This document shows positions 37,001 through 42,432 of a stretch of DNA of 64,000 nt, piece after piece. The notes under the pieces were generated by a model. It saw only the letters and a program-made list of their open reading frames with translations. It was not told the origin of the DNA and searched no databases. The stretch is from the NCBI GenBank assembly GCA_020466095.1, contig CM035807.1, positions 107,753,406 through 107,817,405 of the forward strand, in the 5' to 3' direction. Within the stretch, counting starts at the first letter, position 1. Each line of letters opens with the position of its first letter. The position numbers were made by a program, and so were the translations under genes. This DNA comes from Chlorops oryzae. Taxonomy: Eukaryota; Arthropoda; Insecta; Diptera; Chloropidae.

Positions 37001-37137
37001 AATTGATTTATATTTTGCAGTTCGTGAAGCGTGCACGGGGTCGCTACCAGGACGTCGAGTTGCCGAAGAGTAAAGTTTCATCAATATTCAGCGAAGAAGA
37101 TTTTACGGCTTTCGAAGAGGAATACTTTAGATCATAA
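3639..37137 (+). CDS. nompC: NompC, TRPN mechanosensitive cation channel (spliced)
   Basis: This gene encodes the force-gated cation channel of mechanosensory neurons. The protein has a Gly/Ala-rich N-terminus, about 29 ankyrin repeats (roughly residues 130-1150), a linker, six membrane segments with a GQTTT pore motif, a TRP helix (IEWKFGLSKLIRNM) and a Lys/Arg-rich tail. Coding exons are 3639-4031, 7364-7465, 16068-16169, 18564-18680, 21307-21399, 21662-21875, 21944-22238, 22306-22608, 22675-24101, 24163-24699, 24757-24963, 25018-25711, optional 26063-26161, then 29318-29529 or 29924-30153, 32184-32312, 32771-32879, 33006-33217 and 37021-37137. Phases agree at every junction. Predicted length is about 1,760 aa, close to the Drosophila protein as I remember it. 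Two 1-bp deletions, at about 22080 and 23088, break the frame as given and look like consensus errors. Identity is near certain; the exon uses marked alternative are inferred from phase and homology. Confidence 0.96.
5050..5292. mobile_element. inverted-repeat MITE flanked by TAATTA
   Basis: The terminal inverted repeats are about 50 bp. The left arm starts TTAGAGCGTGTATTTTTAAG and runs into GCATACTTTGTGGGG; the right arm is its inverse, ending CTTAAAAATACACGCTCTAA. The 6-bp direct repeat TAATTA flanks both sides (5044-5049 and 5293-5298). It is a relative of the element at 11731-11968, which shares the inner GCATACTTT...GGGG part. Noncoding. Confidence 0.75.
5501..6739. mobile_element. foldback element with arms of about 100 bp
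   Basis: The left arm (5501-5600) starts CAGTACTAGTCCC and continues to GACTAGTCCGCAAAACGGCA. The right arm (6640-6739) is its imperfect inverse, ending GGGACTAGTACTG. A 26-bp sequence, AACATGAGGGACTGACCGAAGGCTAC with one mismatch between copies, lies directly outside both ends (5475-5500 and 6742-6767). The interior carries a degraded piece of the AAGGGTCTTG repeat family near 6136. No gene inside. Confidence 0.7.
7364..7465 (+). CDS. nompC: nompC coding exon 2 (ankyrin repeat)
   Basis: 34 codons, phase 0 to 0, acceptor ATTCCAG, donor GTAAGT. Encodes NTGMTPLMYATKDNKTSIMD..., the first canonical ankyrin repeat. The 34-codon size is close to one repeat unit. Confidence 0.93.
8682..9872. mobile_element. 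Transib-like DNA transposon, non-autonomous
   Basis: The left end is CACAGTGGGGCATCGG (8682) and the right end ...GGTCCCACTGTG (9872), so the two termini are inverted copies beginning CACAGTGGG. Both are flanked by the identical 5-bp sequence CGTCG (8677-8681 and 9873-9877). CACAGTG termini and a GC-rich 5-bp target duplication are the hallmarks of the Transib superfamily, the relatives of RAG1. Only short frames lie inside and none resembles a transposase, so this copy is taken as non-autonomous. Confidence 0.75.
9926..9980 (+). repeat. tandem pair, 25-bp identical unit, period 30
   Basis: CCTATAGAAAAATGATACCC followed by GAGCT occurs at 9926-9950 and again at 9956-9980. Flanking halves of an inverted GCAATGCCATTGCAATTG-like motif lie on both sides, suggesting a small decayed hairpin element just outside the Transib copy. 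Confidence 0.7.
11140..11410 (+). repeat. degraded arm of the AAGGGTCTTGCC foldback family
   Basis: Starts near GGGGTCTTGCCGGTTTAGGAAGG and continues with CTGAAAGGG, GTTGATTTTTCGATAGGTACC and CCTTGATAAATTC, matching the arms at 20310-20590, 27207-27590 and 28120-28575 in order. Diverged; noncoding. Confidence 0.6.
11437..11660 (+). mobile_element. degraded tRNA-like SINE
   Basis: Matches the better SINE copy at 26799-27013: TAGTTGGTTAGGATGCCAAC, CTTCAACTCCCAGCTCGGCCGTGGATGTT, a T-rich middle, TTTTTCGTGATATCCAAACGAGCCCATATG, and an end with CTAACCAACCAAG. The B-box region is mutated. No target duplication was found. Confidence 0.65.
11731..11968. mobile_element. inverted-repeat MITE with TIRs of about 48 bp
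   Basis: The left end is AGGTCTCGGATTTTGTTGAC, running through ATAAATTTAAAGCATACTTTGGGG. The right end is its inverse, CCCCATAAAGTATGCTTTAAATTTATAAAAGTCAACAAAATCCGAGCCCT. Shares the inner arm with the element at 5050-5292. Noncoding. Confidence 0.75.
14110..15725. repeat. large inverted-repeat region with nested inverted pair
   Basis: AAGAGGTTGTATATGTATAGTTAGATGG near 14115 is inverted near 15700 as ATTCTAACTGTATATAACCCCTT. Nested inside, TGTACATTAAGGTGGATTGATTTTG (about 15134) is inverted at about 15636-15660. A related end, GGGGTTATATGCAGTTAGAATTT, occurs near 55412. The 14270-14930 part is almost pure runs of A and T with CCC/GGG blocks, and may be poorly resolved sequence. Confidence 0.5.
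16068..16169 (+). CDS. nompC: nompC coding exon 3 (ankyrin repeat)
   Basis: 34 codons, phase 0 to 0, acceptor TTTGCAG, donor GTAAGT. Encodes DNYNVLHIAAMYSREDVVKL..., one ankyrin repeat. Confidence 0.94.
16170..18563 (+). other. nompC: nompC intron 3
   Basis: 2.4 kb, no gene seen. Contains repeated CATATGGGACAATTGA motifs (about 17800 and 17885) within a decayed repeat, and a (CAT)n microsatellite at about 18471-18488. Confidence 0.75.
18564..18680 (+). CDS. nompC: nompC coding exon 4 (ankyrin repeat)
   Basis: 39 codons, phase 0 to 0, acceptor GCCTACAG, donor GTAAGT. Encodes SRSQTAVHLVSSRQTGTATN..., an ankyrin repeat. No methionine-initiated frame displays this exon, so it is easy to miss. 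The family usually has KAD near its end; here KPD is read. Confidence 0.93.
18681..21306 (+). other. nompC: nompC intron 4
   Basis: 2.6 kb, no gene seen. Holds poly-A runs, a (GA)n microsatellite (about 19990-20014), the foldback element at 20310-21203 and a (GT)n tract at about 21237-21252. Confidence 0.75.
20310..21203. mobile_element. foldback element with arms of about 280 bp
   Basis: The left arm (20310 to about 20590) contains AAAGGAATTTTTAAATTG, CGATAGGTGCCATCTAAAAA, GAACGGTCCTTGAAATATCC and GTTGGCCGATTGCTAATA. The right arm (about 20925-21203) is the same series inverted and in reverse order, ending AATTCCTTT followed by CATGATGCCGCAACCCGCCAGACCC. The two arms could form one long hairpin if transcribed with the nompC pre-mRNA. 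Confidence 0.75.
21307..21399 (+). CDS. nompC: nompC coding exon 5 (ankyrin repeat)
   Basis: 31 codons, phase 0 to 0, acceptor TTCAATAG, donor GTAAAA. Encodes RGKIPLLLAVEAGNQSMCRE..., continuing the repeat begun in exon 4. Confidence 0.93.
21662..21875 (+). CDS. nompC: nompC coding exon 6 (ankyrin repeats)
   Basis: 214 nt, phase 0 to 1, acceptor CTCGCAG, donor GTTGAT (a weaker donor). Encodes ATTANGDTALHLAARRRDVD... through ASIADNQ, two ankyrin repeats. The split codon is completed as GAT (Asp) by exon 7. Confidence 0.93.
21944..22238 (+). CDS. nompC: nompC coding exon 7 (ankyrin repeats; 1-bp frameshift in this sequence)
   Basis: Starts with the rest of an Asp codon, then RTAMHLAAENGHAHIIEILA... 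and ends at KGEKVDVTTN. The frame breaks at about 22078-22083 (CTCAACGGCACGCGG); one more C after GGC restores the expected ankyrin consensus and brings the exon to phase 0. The downstream part in the new frame is perfect ankyrin sequence, so this reads as a consensus error. Confidence 0.92.
22306..22608 (+). CDS. nompC: nompC coding exon 8 (ankyrin repeats)
   Basis: 101 codons, phase 0 to 0, acceptor CACGTAG, donor GTAAGC. Encodes ENHTALHIAVEAAKPAVVET... to GGDPLFKSN, three ankyrin repeats. Confidence 0.94.
22675..24101 (+). CDS. nompC: nompC coding exon 9 (main ankyrin block; 1-bp frameshift in this sequence)
   Basis: The largest exon, 1,427 nt (476 codons once one missing base is allowed for). 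It starts TGETPLHMACRSCHPEIVRH and ends at AGVQVDASTTEN. About 14 ankyrin repeats follow each other. The frame breaks at about 23086-23089 (CATCGCGGCATATGGAG), where one extra C gives HRGHMELVNNLL. Phase is 0 at both ends after that. Confidence 0.93.
24163..24699 (+). CDS. nompC: nompC coding exon 10 (last ankyrin repeats and linker)
   Basis: 179 codons, phase 0 to 0. Encodes GYNPHHLACFGGHMSVVGLL..., about four further repeats, then the linker segment DKRFVYNLMVVSKNHNNKP. Most ankyrin repeats have P-L-H; here the first reads PHH, a minor change. Confidence 0.94.
24757..24963 (+). CDS. nompC: nompC coding exon 11 (linker domain)
   Basis: 69 codons, phase 0 to 0, acceptor TTTTAG, donor GTTAGC. 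Encodes EKERAKDLVAAGKQCEAMAT... to HTVVQRYLQ, the linker helices that couple the ankyrin spring to the channel. Confidence 0.94.
25018..25711 (+). CDS. nompC: nompC coding exon 12 (S1-S5 and turret start)
   Basis: 694 nt, phase 0 to 1. Encodes pre-S1 ELWHGSLTWASW, S1 (ILLLLVAFIVCPPVWIGF), S2, S3 (GLLIWLSGLLLFEL), S4 (ILVLLLGMAGVGVHVSAMAF), the S4-S5 linker and S5 (FLAVLAIFVFGFSMHIVAL), then the charged turret loop SFEKKNRNRGYFHD. The donor at 25712 is GTAAGT. One leftover G must be completed by the next exon. Confidence 0.95.
26063..26161 (+). CDS. nompC: nompC cassette exon, 33 codons (turret insert)
   Basis: Phase 1 to 1, exactly 99 nt, acceptor TGTACAG, donor GTAAGT. Joined to exon 12 it reads D-E-MPTPRPPLPAAERYIDSRSL then YSEFRRKHKDD. 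Its length and phase let it be included or skipped without changing the frame, before either pore exon. It would insert a proline- and arginine-rich segment into the extracellular turret between S5 and the pore helix. The coding character and matching splice sites are seen; actual use is inferred. Confidence 0.75.
26799..27013 (+). mobile_element. tRNA-like SINE with 12-bp target duplication
   Basis: Begins with a Pol III-promoter-like head: GTAGTTGGTTGAGATGCCAA resembles an A box, and GGGTTCAACTCCCAGC matches the B box GGTTCGANTCC except at one position. A T-rich body and TTTTTCGTGGTATCACAACG follow. Perfect 12-bp direct repeats TAGGGCATAAAA flank it (26787-26798 and 27014-27025). Related copies are at 11437-11660 and 46280-46459. 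Confidence 0.82.
27207..27590 (+). repeat. single arm of the AAGGGTCTGGCGGG foldback family
   Basis: AAAGGGTCTGGCGGGTTGCGGCATCATG starts a near-identical copy of the arms at 20310-20590 and (inverted) 20830-21230, including CGATAGGTGCCATCTAAAAA and GTTGGCCGATTGC. The opposite arm is missing here. Confidence 0.75.
28120..28575. mobile_element. foldback element, AAGGGTCTTGCCGAC subfamily
   Basis: The left end AAGGATCTTGCCGACTCAGG with CCCAATGAAAGG is inverted at the right end as CCTTTCATTGGGCCGCAGTCGGCAAGACCCTT. The inner arms contain ACACTGAAATTTTTTTT and its inverse. About 455 bp, noncoding. Confidence 0.7.
29318..29529 (+). CDS. nompC: nompC alternative pore exon 13a
   Basis: 212 nt, two bases plus 70 codons ending in phase 0. 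Acceptor AACTCAG, donor GTTCGT. Encodes PMTPFLAFERLFFAVFGQTTT, the variable loop VDINPMRHLRPEWTE, then S6 (FGIYLLVSVVVLINLLIAMM) and SDTYQRIQ. The pore helix, GQTTT motif and S6 are shared with exon 13b, but the loop after GQTTT is different and shorter. It fits exon 12 directly or through the cassette. Mutually exclusive use with 13b is inferred from the duplication. Confidence 0.9.
29530..29923 (+). promoter_or_regulatory. nompC: 394-bp inter-exon region with CGTTTC-type hexamer tract
   Basis: Between the two pore exons, 29561-29648 is one long pyrimidine-rich tract built of TTTCTCTTTC and repeated CCGTTT/CGTTTC hexamers. A tract of this kind could influence splice choice, for example through polypyrimidine-binding proteins. 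No branch-point distance constraint that would enforce exclusivity is evident. Confidence 0.4.
29924..30153 (+). CDS. nompC: nompC alternative pore exon 13b
   Basis: 230 nt, phase 1 to 0, acceptor TCTCACAG, donor GTAGTA. Encodes (V)RMHPINSFELLFFAVFGQTT T, the loop EQTQVDRIQNLATPTQPYWV, then S6 (FGIYMLVSVVVLINLLIAMM) and SDTYQRIQ. This is the form of the pore I recall from the commonly studied Drosophila isoform. Confidence 0.94.
30154..32183 (+). other. nompC: nompC intron after the pore exons
   Basis: 2.0 kb with no supported gene. A (TACA)n-like microsatellite lies at about 30280-30320 and a 42-43-bp tandem array at 31614-31720. Confidence 0.75.
31614..31720 (+). repeat. three-unit tandem array, period 42-43 bp
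   Basis: TACAATCTCGTATACTTTGTAA at 31614, TACAATCTCGTATACATTGTAA at 31656 and TACAGTCTCGTTTACTTTGTAG at 31699, each followed or preceded by a GGTAGG(C/T) spacer. Related bits (GATCTCATATACAATCCTAGTATAC) occur about 500 bp upstream, so this may be one end of a decayed element. Confidence 0.65.
32184..32312 (+). CDS. nompC: nompC coding exon 14 (TRP helix)
   Basis: 43 codons, phase 0 to 0, acceptor TATGTAG, donor GTAAAA. Encodes AQSDIEWKFGLSKLIRNMHR..., the TRP domain that follows S6, then NLVTTWFMWIVEKVK. Confidence 0.95.
32771..32879 (+). CDS. nompC: nompC coding exon 15 (basic C-terminal tail)
   Basis: 109 nt, phase 0 to 1, acceptor TTATGCAG, donor GTAAGA. Encodes ARMKKKKRPSLVQMMGIRQA..., a strongly basic cytosolic segment. 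Confidence 0.94.
33006..33217 (+). CDS. nompC: nompC coding exon 16 (C-terminal tail)
   Basis: 212 nt, completes an Asp codon and reads SVALSAVHLSPLGSQTSFSQ... to GLPPPAQ. Ends with CAG before GTGGGA, a usable donor. Without splicing, the frame goes on to a stop at 33281-33283. Confidence 0.93.
33218..33283 (+). CDS. nompC: nompC alternative C-terminus by exon 16 read-through
   Basis: If the GTGGGA donor is not used, the frame continues 21 codons (VGNNIARLQLQQQQQPELPH V) to TAA. Drosophila isoforms include one ending PPAQVG..., as I recall, so a read-through end is plausible. The Q-rich tail itself is not strongly conserved. Confidence 0.5.
   Translation: MGNNIARLQLQQQQQPELPHV
35693..36114 (+). 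repeat. diverged direct duplication of about 100 bp
   Basis: TTTCGAGTACGTGTAAACGCAAATGCAACT (from 35693) and TTTCGAGTAAGTGTAAAAGCGAATGCAACT (from 36021) start two similar blocks that continue with GAATTGA(TAG/CGG)TC, and both end with CTCGTGTAAA or CTAGTGTAAA sequences. Confidence 0.6.
35831..35838. promoter_or_regulatory. DRE-like motif TATCGATA
   Basis: Palindromic TATCGATA, the core bound by DREF in Drosophila promoters, about 300 bp upstream of the reading frame at 36140. A possible promoter element of a nested gene; an 8-mer can also occur by chance. Confidence 0.3.
36140..36416 (+). CDS. lysine-rich small reading frame nested in nompC intron (possible gene or pseudogene)
   Basis: ATG at 36140 opens an 81-codon frame, MSLHLLKQSLEIVEEDSSKK..., rich in Lys, Glu and Thr, with a TAA at 36383-36385. 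At about 36374 a shift by one base would continue as NTLKSSDAEKVNSTYSLGES to a later stop. That continuation echoes the earlier KKTLKLADVQQE, so a repeat unit of about 60 codons and an extra base in this sequence are likely. A further basic stretch, MKNIKHLQDDALKPKQSKLK, sits at 36541. The composition resembles nucleolar or chromatin proteins, but I recognise no family. Confidence 0.3.
36780..36980 (+). repeat. dispersed repeat shared with 2150-2270
   Basis: CTGCGGCGTATCCTTTGAGCATTCTCTTCGATTCCATTTATCATT matches GTGCGGCGTATCCTTTGAATATTCGCTTCCATTTATTATT near 2180, and both are followed by a GTCGATTTCGT segment. The CGACACCCCTGAT end at about 36968 resembles the terminus of the CAGGGGTGTC MITE. 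Confidence 0.6.
37021..37137 (+). CDS. nompC: nompC terminal exon 17
   Basis: 39 codons with stop, phase 0, acceptor TATTTTGCAG. Encodes FVKRARGRYQDVELPKSKVS... to EEEYFRS, a basic then acidic tail. Spliced to CAG at 33217 the frame is preserved, so this is an alternative C-terminus of about 1,760 aa. AATAAA follows at 37198-37203. Confidence 0.88.
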   Translation, partial: FVKRARGRYQDVELPKSKVSSIFSEEDFTAFEEEYFRS

Positions 37138-37197
37138 ATATTCGAATAAGAATATGAATAACTTCATTCATGATGTACATATATACATGTAAATTGT

Positions 37198-37203
37198 AAT
37201 AAA
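37198..37203 (+). terminator. nompC: candidate nompC polyadenylation signal AATAAA
   Basis: AATAAA 61 bp past the stop of exon 17. Confidence 0.6.
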
Positions 37204-38193
37204 ATACATTTTTTATATTTTTGTTCCCAATGGAAATCGAGGAAAACAAGTGCGTTTGTAGCAAAAACCTGCCAACGCTAATATTTTGAAATATATTCGA
37301 TTTGTTTTAATGAATAGGATTATGTATATTGAATTAAAAATAAATTGATAAAAATAAAAATTGGTAAATATTGTTAACTTACTGTGTGAGTCCTTATAAT
37401 CTTCAATTTATCGTTATTTAACATCAGAATAATGTATATAGAAGTTAAGCTCATTTCTAAATTGATTTCCCTCTTGAAATTCCGAACTGACGTATTATTA
37501 GGCATTATCTATAAATATAAAAGAAAGTTGTTTCAGTTTTCGATGATTCGCACCACTTCTGATTTTAATTTTGTCTTTAATTTTGATTTTTTAATTTTAG
37601 CTTGATTTTTAATTTAAATTTTAATATTTAATTTTGAATTTATTAGTTTTTAATATTAATAGTAGTTTTAATTTTAATTTTATTTTAATATTAATTACAC
37701 AGCTCAAAAATTAAATATTTTCGTTTGGTGTCGCGATTTCATTCATTATTACGGATAAGGGTGGTATTGGTAATACCAAAACTATTTGTTTTTAATTTTT
37801 TCCTAGGTGTAGTTTTGGAGCTACCATCAATTTTGTGTGAGGTCTTCAGTTATTTCGCTTTTAGGGAAAAATATCTATATATATACTACTTTGTTAACTT
37901 ATCACGGTTGATATTGAAGCAAAGCTACTATCACGGCCTATCAAATGACACCATTTTCATGAAGATAGAGCTTGTAGTTTTTAAGGTACGAGCTTCGCAA
38001 TTGTAAAAAATGAGAATTTTTTAAATTTTTCTTCGATTTTTTGTGCTTTTCTGACCTTTTATGGCATGAAAGAATTTTTTTAAATATTCTTTGTGCATGG
38101 TTTGAAAGGTGTTTCTTTATACAAAGTCCCGAAGGCAAATTTTTTGATTTCGGATTTAAAATGTGGAGGATTTGGTACGAATTGTGAACAAAC

Positions 38194-38354
38194 TTAACCC
38201 TCTAATTCCTGGCTCCGTCTCTAGACGGACTTTTTTCGAACAAATTACCAAAAAAAAATAATACCTAATAATTTCAGATTCATCTTTCTCTACCCTAAAT
38301 TAGTCTTATCTGAACTTTTCAGCGAAAAAAAAAATTGTGGCATTTGAGGGTTAA
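38194..38354. mobile_element. piggyBac-like MITE with TTAA ends
   Basis: TTAACCCTCTAATTCCTGGC (38194) faces GTGGCATTTGAGGGTTAA (ending 38354). TTAA on both sides followed by CCCT(C) inverted termini is the piggyBac signature. About 160 bp with no coding capacity. Confidence 0.65.
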
Positions 38355-40027
38355 GGTCTCATTTTTAAAGTACAAAAATCAGCTCCCAAGATTTTCACCT
38401 CAATTGATCAAGTAGTTTACATTCCCTTTTATACTTTACAAAAAACTTTGATTAAGCCTGATTTCCAATAGTGCAGGAATTCCTCCGCATTAATTCCTGC
38501 AAACATTGAACACATCCACGCATATGGAATCAGTTTCAATCAACTACGCTTTTGATTGTAATTTCTTCTATATATTTTTATGTGTGTTATGGTATCAATT
38601 TTTCTCAGTGTCGCACAGTCGAAACTGTCATAAAACCGGCAAACTCATAATTTAATAGGTACACCCCGCATGCGTAAGAACCGTTGATAAGGGAAAAACA
38701 TTCTCATTTATGTACGTCACTTGTTATTGTGTGAGAGCCGAACCAAAGACGATGACACCATTAGCTCCTATCCTTGCAGTATCGCTTTGAAGTTCTTACC
38801 AAACGGTTGCCTTAGTTTTGGCCTTGTACATGTTAAAGATTTTGCCAATGGACTTGTGTCGAAAAATCAATTTGCGGCTTTGAACGTAAAAGAAGTTTAG
38901 GTGCGATAAAATTTATAATTAAAAAATATTCTTATGTATTCTTAAGTGCCAACGTGAGAAAAGGTTTTGCTAAATTATAGACTCTTCAAGAAGGACCTTA
39001 AAAAAATTTATATGAGATATACAGTTCGGTTATTGATTTTCCAATATGTGAAAGTGAAAGTTTTGCCTGAAGACAAAGGACGTTAAAACACACCTAAAAT
39101 ATTGAAATTCTTTTAATGAATTATATGAGAAAAGTTCAATATATATGTAGGTATATATGAATTGATATGAACGATGAAGAGTTCTTAAGAAAATCGAGTG
39201 TCGATTTGCTTCAAAATTAGCACAAATTTTGACCATAATTGCTTTAAAAACATTTCGTCGTCTGAGGACAACCCCCACACCAGGTTTTTTTTTTTTATCG
39301 CGCATGCGTATTTCTTTTTCGCACTCAGTTACATTACTGTGTAAAATGCATTTTGGAATTTGGTTAGTTTACATTTGAAGTTCACTAAAAAATCAATTTG
39401 AAATCGCTTGCGGCTTGCGGAAATTCGAGCTGGGTGCCCAAAACGGAAACGACCGGACCGCAGGGAGCGACGAGCGACTGAAAAAAATGTAAGCCAATTG
39501 ATATGGCTGCAGTTCAAAGGTTATTCAGCTTGCGGATTTAATTTTCGAGCAGTGAAACCATATTTGCGAAAATAATACGAGGAAAAATTTAATAAGTCGT
39601 CCACTCGATGGGCTCCCATCTCCATTATATAATGTCAACGCCTATTTCGCCTGAAGCAATGCATTCAAGTTACTATGCGCTATGATAAGAGTTCTAGAAG
39701 ATTGAGGCTCTGCGAGCTTGTGAGTTTGTGTAAATATCGGATTTCGCAAATTAATTGAGTGGTGATACAATTTCAGGCAATTAGAATTCACGTCAATAGT
39801 ATTCGAAGGACTAAGGAAATTGTGGTTGTGGAATAATTAAATTATTCATGTAAGAAAATATTGAGGATATTGAAGAACTTGTGCTCTATTTATTGTTGCC
39901 AGCGATTTCAATAGGATAACTTTTTTTTATACTTATTTCTTGAACTGAATGACTCCGATTTCATAGAAGTTTTCTCTCTTTTCTTTACTCTCAGACCATT
40001 TGAACTGATTTCACAAATACAACAAGT

Positions 40028-40790
40028 AAGGGTGTTATAGTCAGGGGAGCCTGACAATAGAATAACCGACACAGACACACATGTTCAAATAATTTTTACT
40101 ATCAAGAGGTGTTTAAGGCCATAAGGGGCCCCCCATATACCGACTTTTGCTAAACTTCTTTATGAAAACCGCCCCTTTTCCACGCCCACTTTTCCAATTC
40201 TTTTGAATTCTAATCGGAGGCTTAAATATACGCTCAAATTCGAAGTTTCATTGAAATATTTGGAAATTGTCCGATTTTGAGGCAGTTTTTGGATTTTTGT
40301 GACAGACCCTATAACTGGAGGTACCCTTAATAATGGACCGATCAAGGACATTTTTGGAGAGGATATTAATGGCTACAAGGGAAGCATAAGTGCCAATTTT
40401 CGTTTAAGTCGTCAAGTCAGGTGTAGGAAACAATTTTCAAAAAACGCACTTCTGCCACGCCCACTTTTACAATGTTTGGAAATCGTATTACTTGCCTTTA
40501 AACATGTTCAAATATCAAATTTCATCAAAGTATGTTGAAAAACTTTGATTTTAGAGCAGTTTTTGTGACTTTCACAACAGACCCTAGTACTGGAGGTACC
40601 CCTAACAATGGTCCGATCGAGTCCATTTTCGGATGTGTTCCTACTCATGTCTCCGTGAGCACGCATACCGAATTTTGTTATGATAGCTGAACTTTTTCGA
40701 TAAGAAAACTGTATACAAGGAGACAGACAGAGAGACGGACATACGGACTCTTCAGTAGAGTCTTAGTGCAGAAAAGTAGTCAGGGAAAAT
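40028..40790. repeat. dispersed repeat with GGGTGTTATAGTCAGG head, copy 1
   Basis: AAGGGTGTTATAGTCAGGGGAGCCTGACAATA..., then CCACGCCCACTTTTCCAATT, TAATCGGAGGCTTAAATATA, ACTGGAGGTACCCTTAATAATGG and, further on, ACGCCCACTTTTACAA. The same blocks occur in the same order at 48831-49400. Function unknown; no coding. Confidence 0.7.
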
Positions 40791-42033
40791 TTTATGGAAC
40801 CTTATGGGACCAAGTTTATAATTTTAAAAAATTTCAAAGTTAAACTTTTGTGAATTTTGGCCTTGTTTTGATACATTCAGGGGAGTATTTCCCGAAAAAT
40901 CTGGCAACAGTGGGTCAACTACTTAATTCTTATACTGCCTGAATCTAATTCAATCGGTCATTTCAAAAACCTCTTAAGTCAATTTTTTCCCAACATACAT
41001 TTTAAAGGTAGATACACGTCCATACATGTTCGTGTTTTGGGAAAAGAAGACATAGCCTGAAACTTTCCTTCCTCCTTACTACTGAATTAAGGACGAAAAA
41101 AGTCACTGGTTTAAGCATAAGCCAGTTCTAAATTGATTCCTGAAAAATTCTATTCTAGTGACTTATGAGGGCTTTGAAATGGCCGATTCTAATTGAATGT
41201 TTTCAGAGAATTTTTTCCCCAGAAATTTTTCATCGCGGAAAAAGGAAGTCTTTTAAGCGCCAATAAAAGATGTGTGGCTTAGAAAGAGGAGTGGGGAAAA
41301 TCCCCGGCTATGTTTAAAATCGGGATGATAATTTATAGTAAATTTTTAATCTTTGCTCACCATATATGTCATATTCACGAATTTTTTGGTTTGCACTAAA
41401 GTTTTCTTGGAAATGCACATGTCCAGCAAGATGTTTCAAACAAGGTGGCTTCTCAGTAATAAAAAACTCTCTTTGACTGGTGGTTAGCAATGATGAAATG
41501 ATTGTCCTTACTTAAAGAATGGACGATTTTTATAGTCGCCACAGTTTTCTGATGTCATTGCGACTTTTCAAATGCTCATGCCCACGAGATATTCCCAAAG
41601 AGAAGTGCACCTGAAATAAAAAAAAAAAATTGTTATTCACAAATTCGGAAAACTTATTTAAATGTTTTCGAGTTCGATTATCTCGACTGGACCTTCTTTC
41701 CTATTTTCTTCAACATTTTCTAATCAAATAATATTCGGGTACTTTTCTTTATGAAAATCATCTGCTTTGCTTAAGTGTCACTATCTTGGAAAGCGATAAT
41801 TGTCTAATAGTAAAGTGTAGTTAAGTGTCTAACAGAAGCCTGAATCGATTTCCCGAGCTATCACAAATGCCTGTCAATATTCATATAAATATATGTAGGA
41901 TGCCTTCTTAGATTGCATCATCGATGTATGTACATGTCGTTTTTATTTTTCACATACATAACTTTTTTACGACTACGTCGGTGGAAACGGACGAAAGCAA
42001 CCCTACAGGAAGCCTGTCGCCATATGGCTCCAT

Positions 42034-42057
42034 GTCTATATTGACGTCAATATAGAC
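42034..42057. promoter_or_regulatory. perfect 24-bp palindrome centred on TGACGTCA
   Basis: GTCTATATTGACGTCAATAT followed by AGAC reads identically on both strands and contains a full CRE octamer (42042-42049). It sits about 380 bp upstream of gene A's first coding exon, in a block with many GTCAAC/GTTGAC and GTCAAT motifs. It may be a CREB-type regulatory site or the fold of a decayed inverted-repeat element. Confidence 0.35.
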
Positions 42058-42432
42058 AAGAGAACTAGTTCCAACGTCAACAGTATTTATAGGCGGTGTC
42101 TTTAGAGAAACTGTACTGTCAAGAGGTATAGTTCATCTTTGTTGACCATGTCAACATCGTGTCTCCTTATAAAGCGAAAGAGTACTCCTTTTGTCTACAT
42201 AATAGTACCCGACGTCAATAGTTCAATAGTTTTTCGGTCTACTGTTGACATTCAATGACAACTCAATGTAAAATGTCAATAACGCAAAGCATTGCGACGG
42301 GTATAACTGATCAGTAGTACTGTTGACGCAGTCAGTAGAGAATGAGTATAGATTCACTATTGACATTTCCTGCTTTTCAATTTCCAATCCATATTTTCAG
42401 TTTTTTTTACATCATTTCAGATTTGAACCGTT

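Larger units (their letters stand above)
33284..37020 (+). other. nompC: last nompC intron
   Basis: 3.7 kb. Contains AT-rich microsatellite-like sequence (33360-33400, 33760-33790), a diverged direct duplication (35693-35792 and 36021-36114), a DRE-like TATCGATA (35831-35838), the lysine-rich frame at 36140 and a repeat at 36780-36980 shared with 2150-2270. Confidence 0.7.
37204..42432. other. intergenic region between nompC and gene A
   Basis: 5.2 kb with no supported gene. Holds TTTTAA-rich sequence (37560-37700), a piggyBac-like TTAA element (38194-38354), a CGCCCAC-containing dispersed repeat (about 40028-40790), a repeat at 41180-41290 shared with 12250-12360, and a GTCAAC/GTTGAC-rich block with a perfect palindrome (42034-42057) just upstream of gene A. 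Confidence 0.7.
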
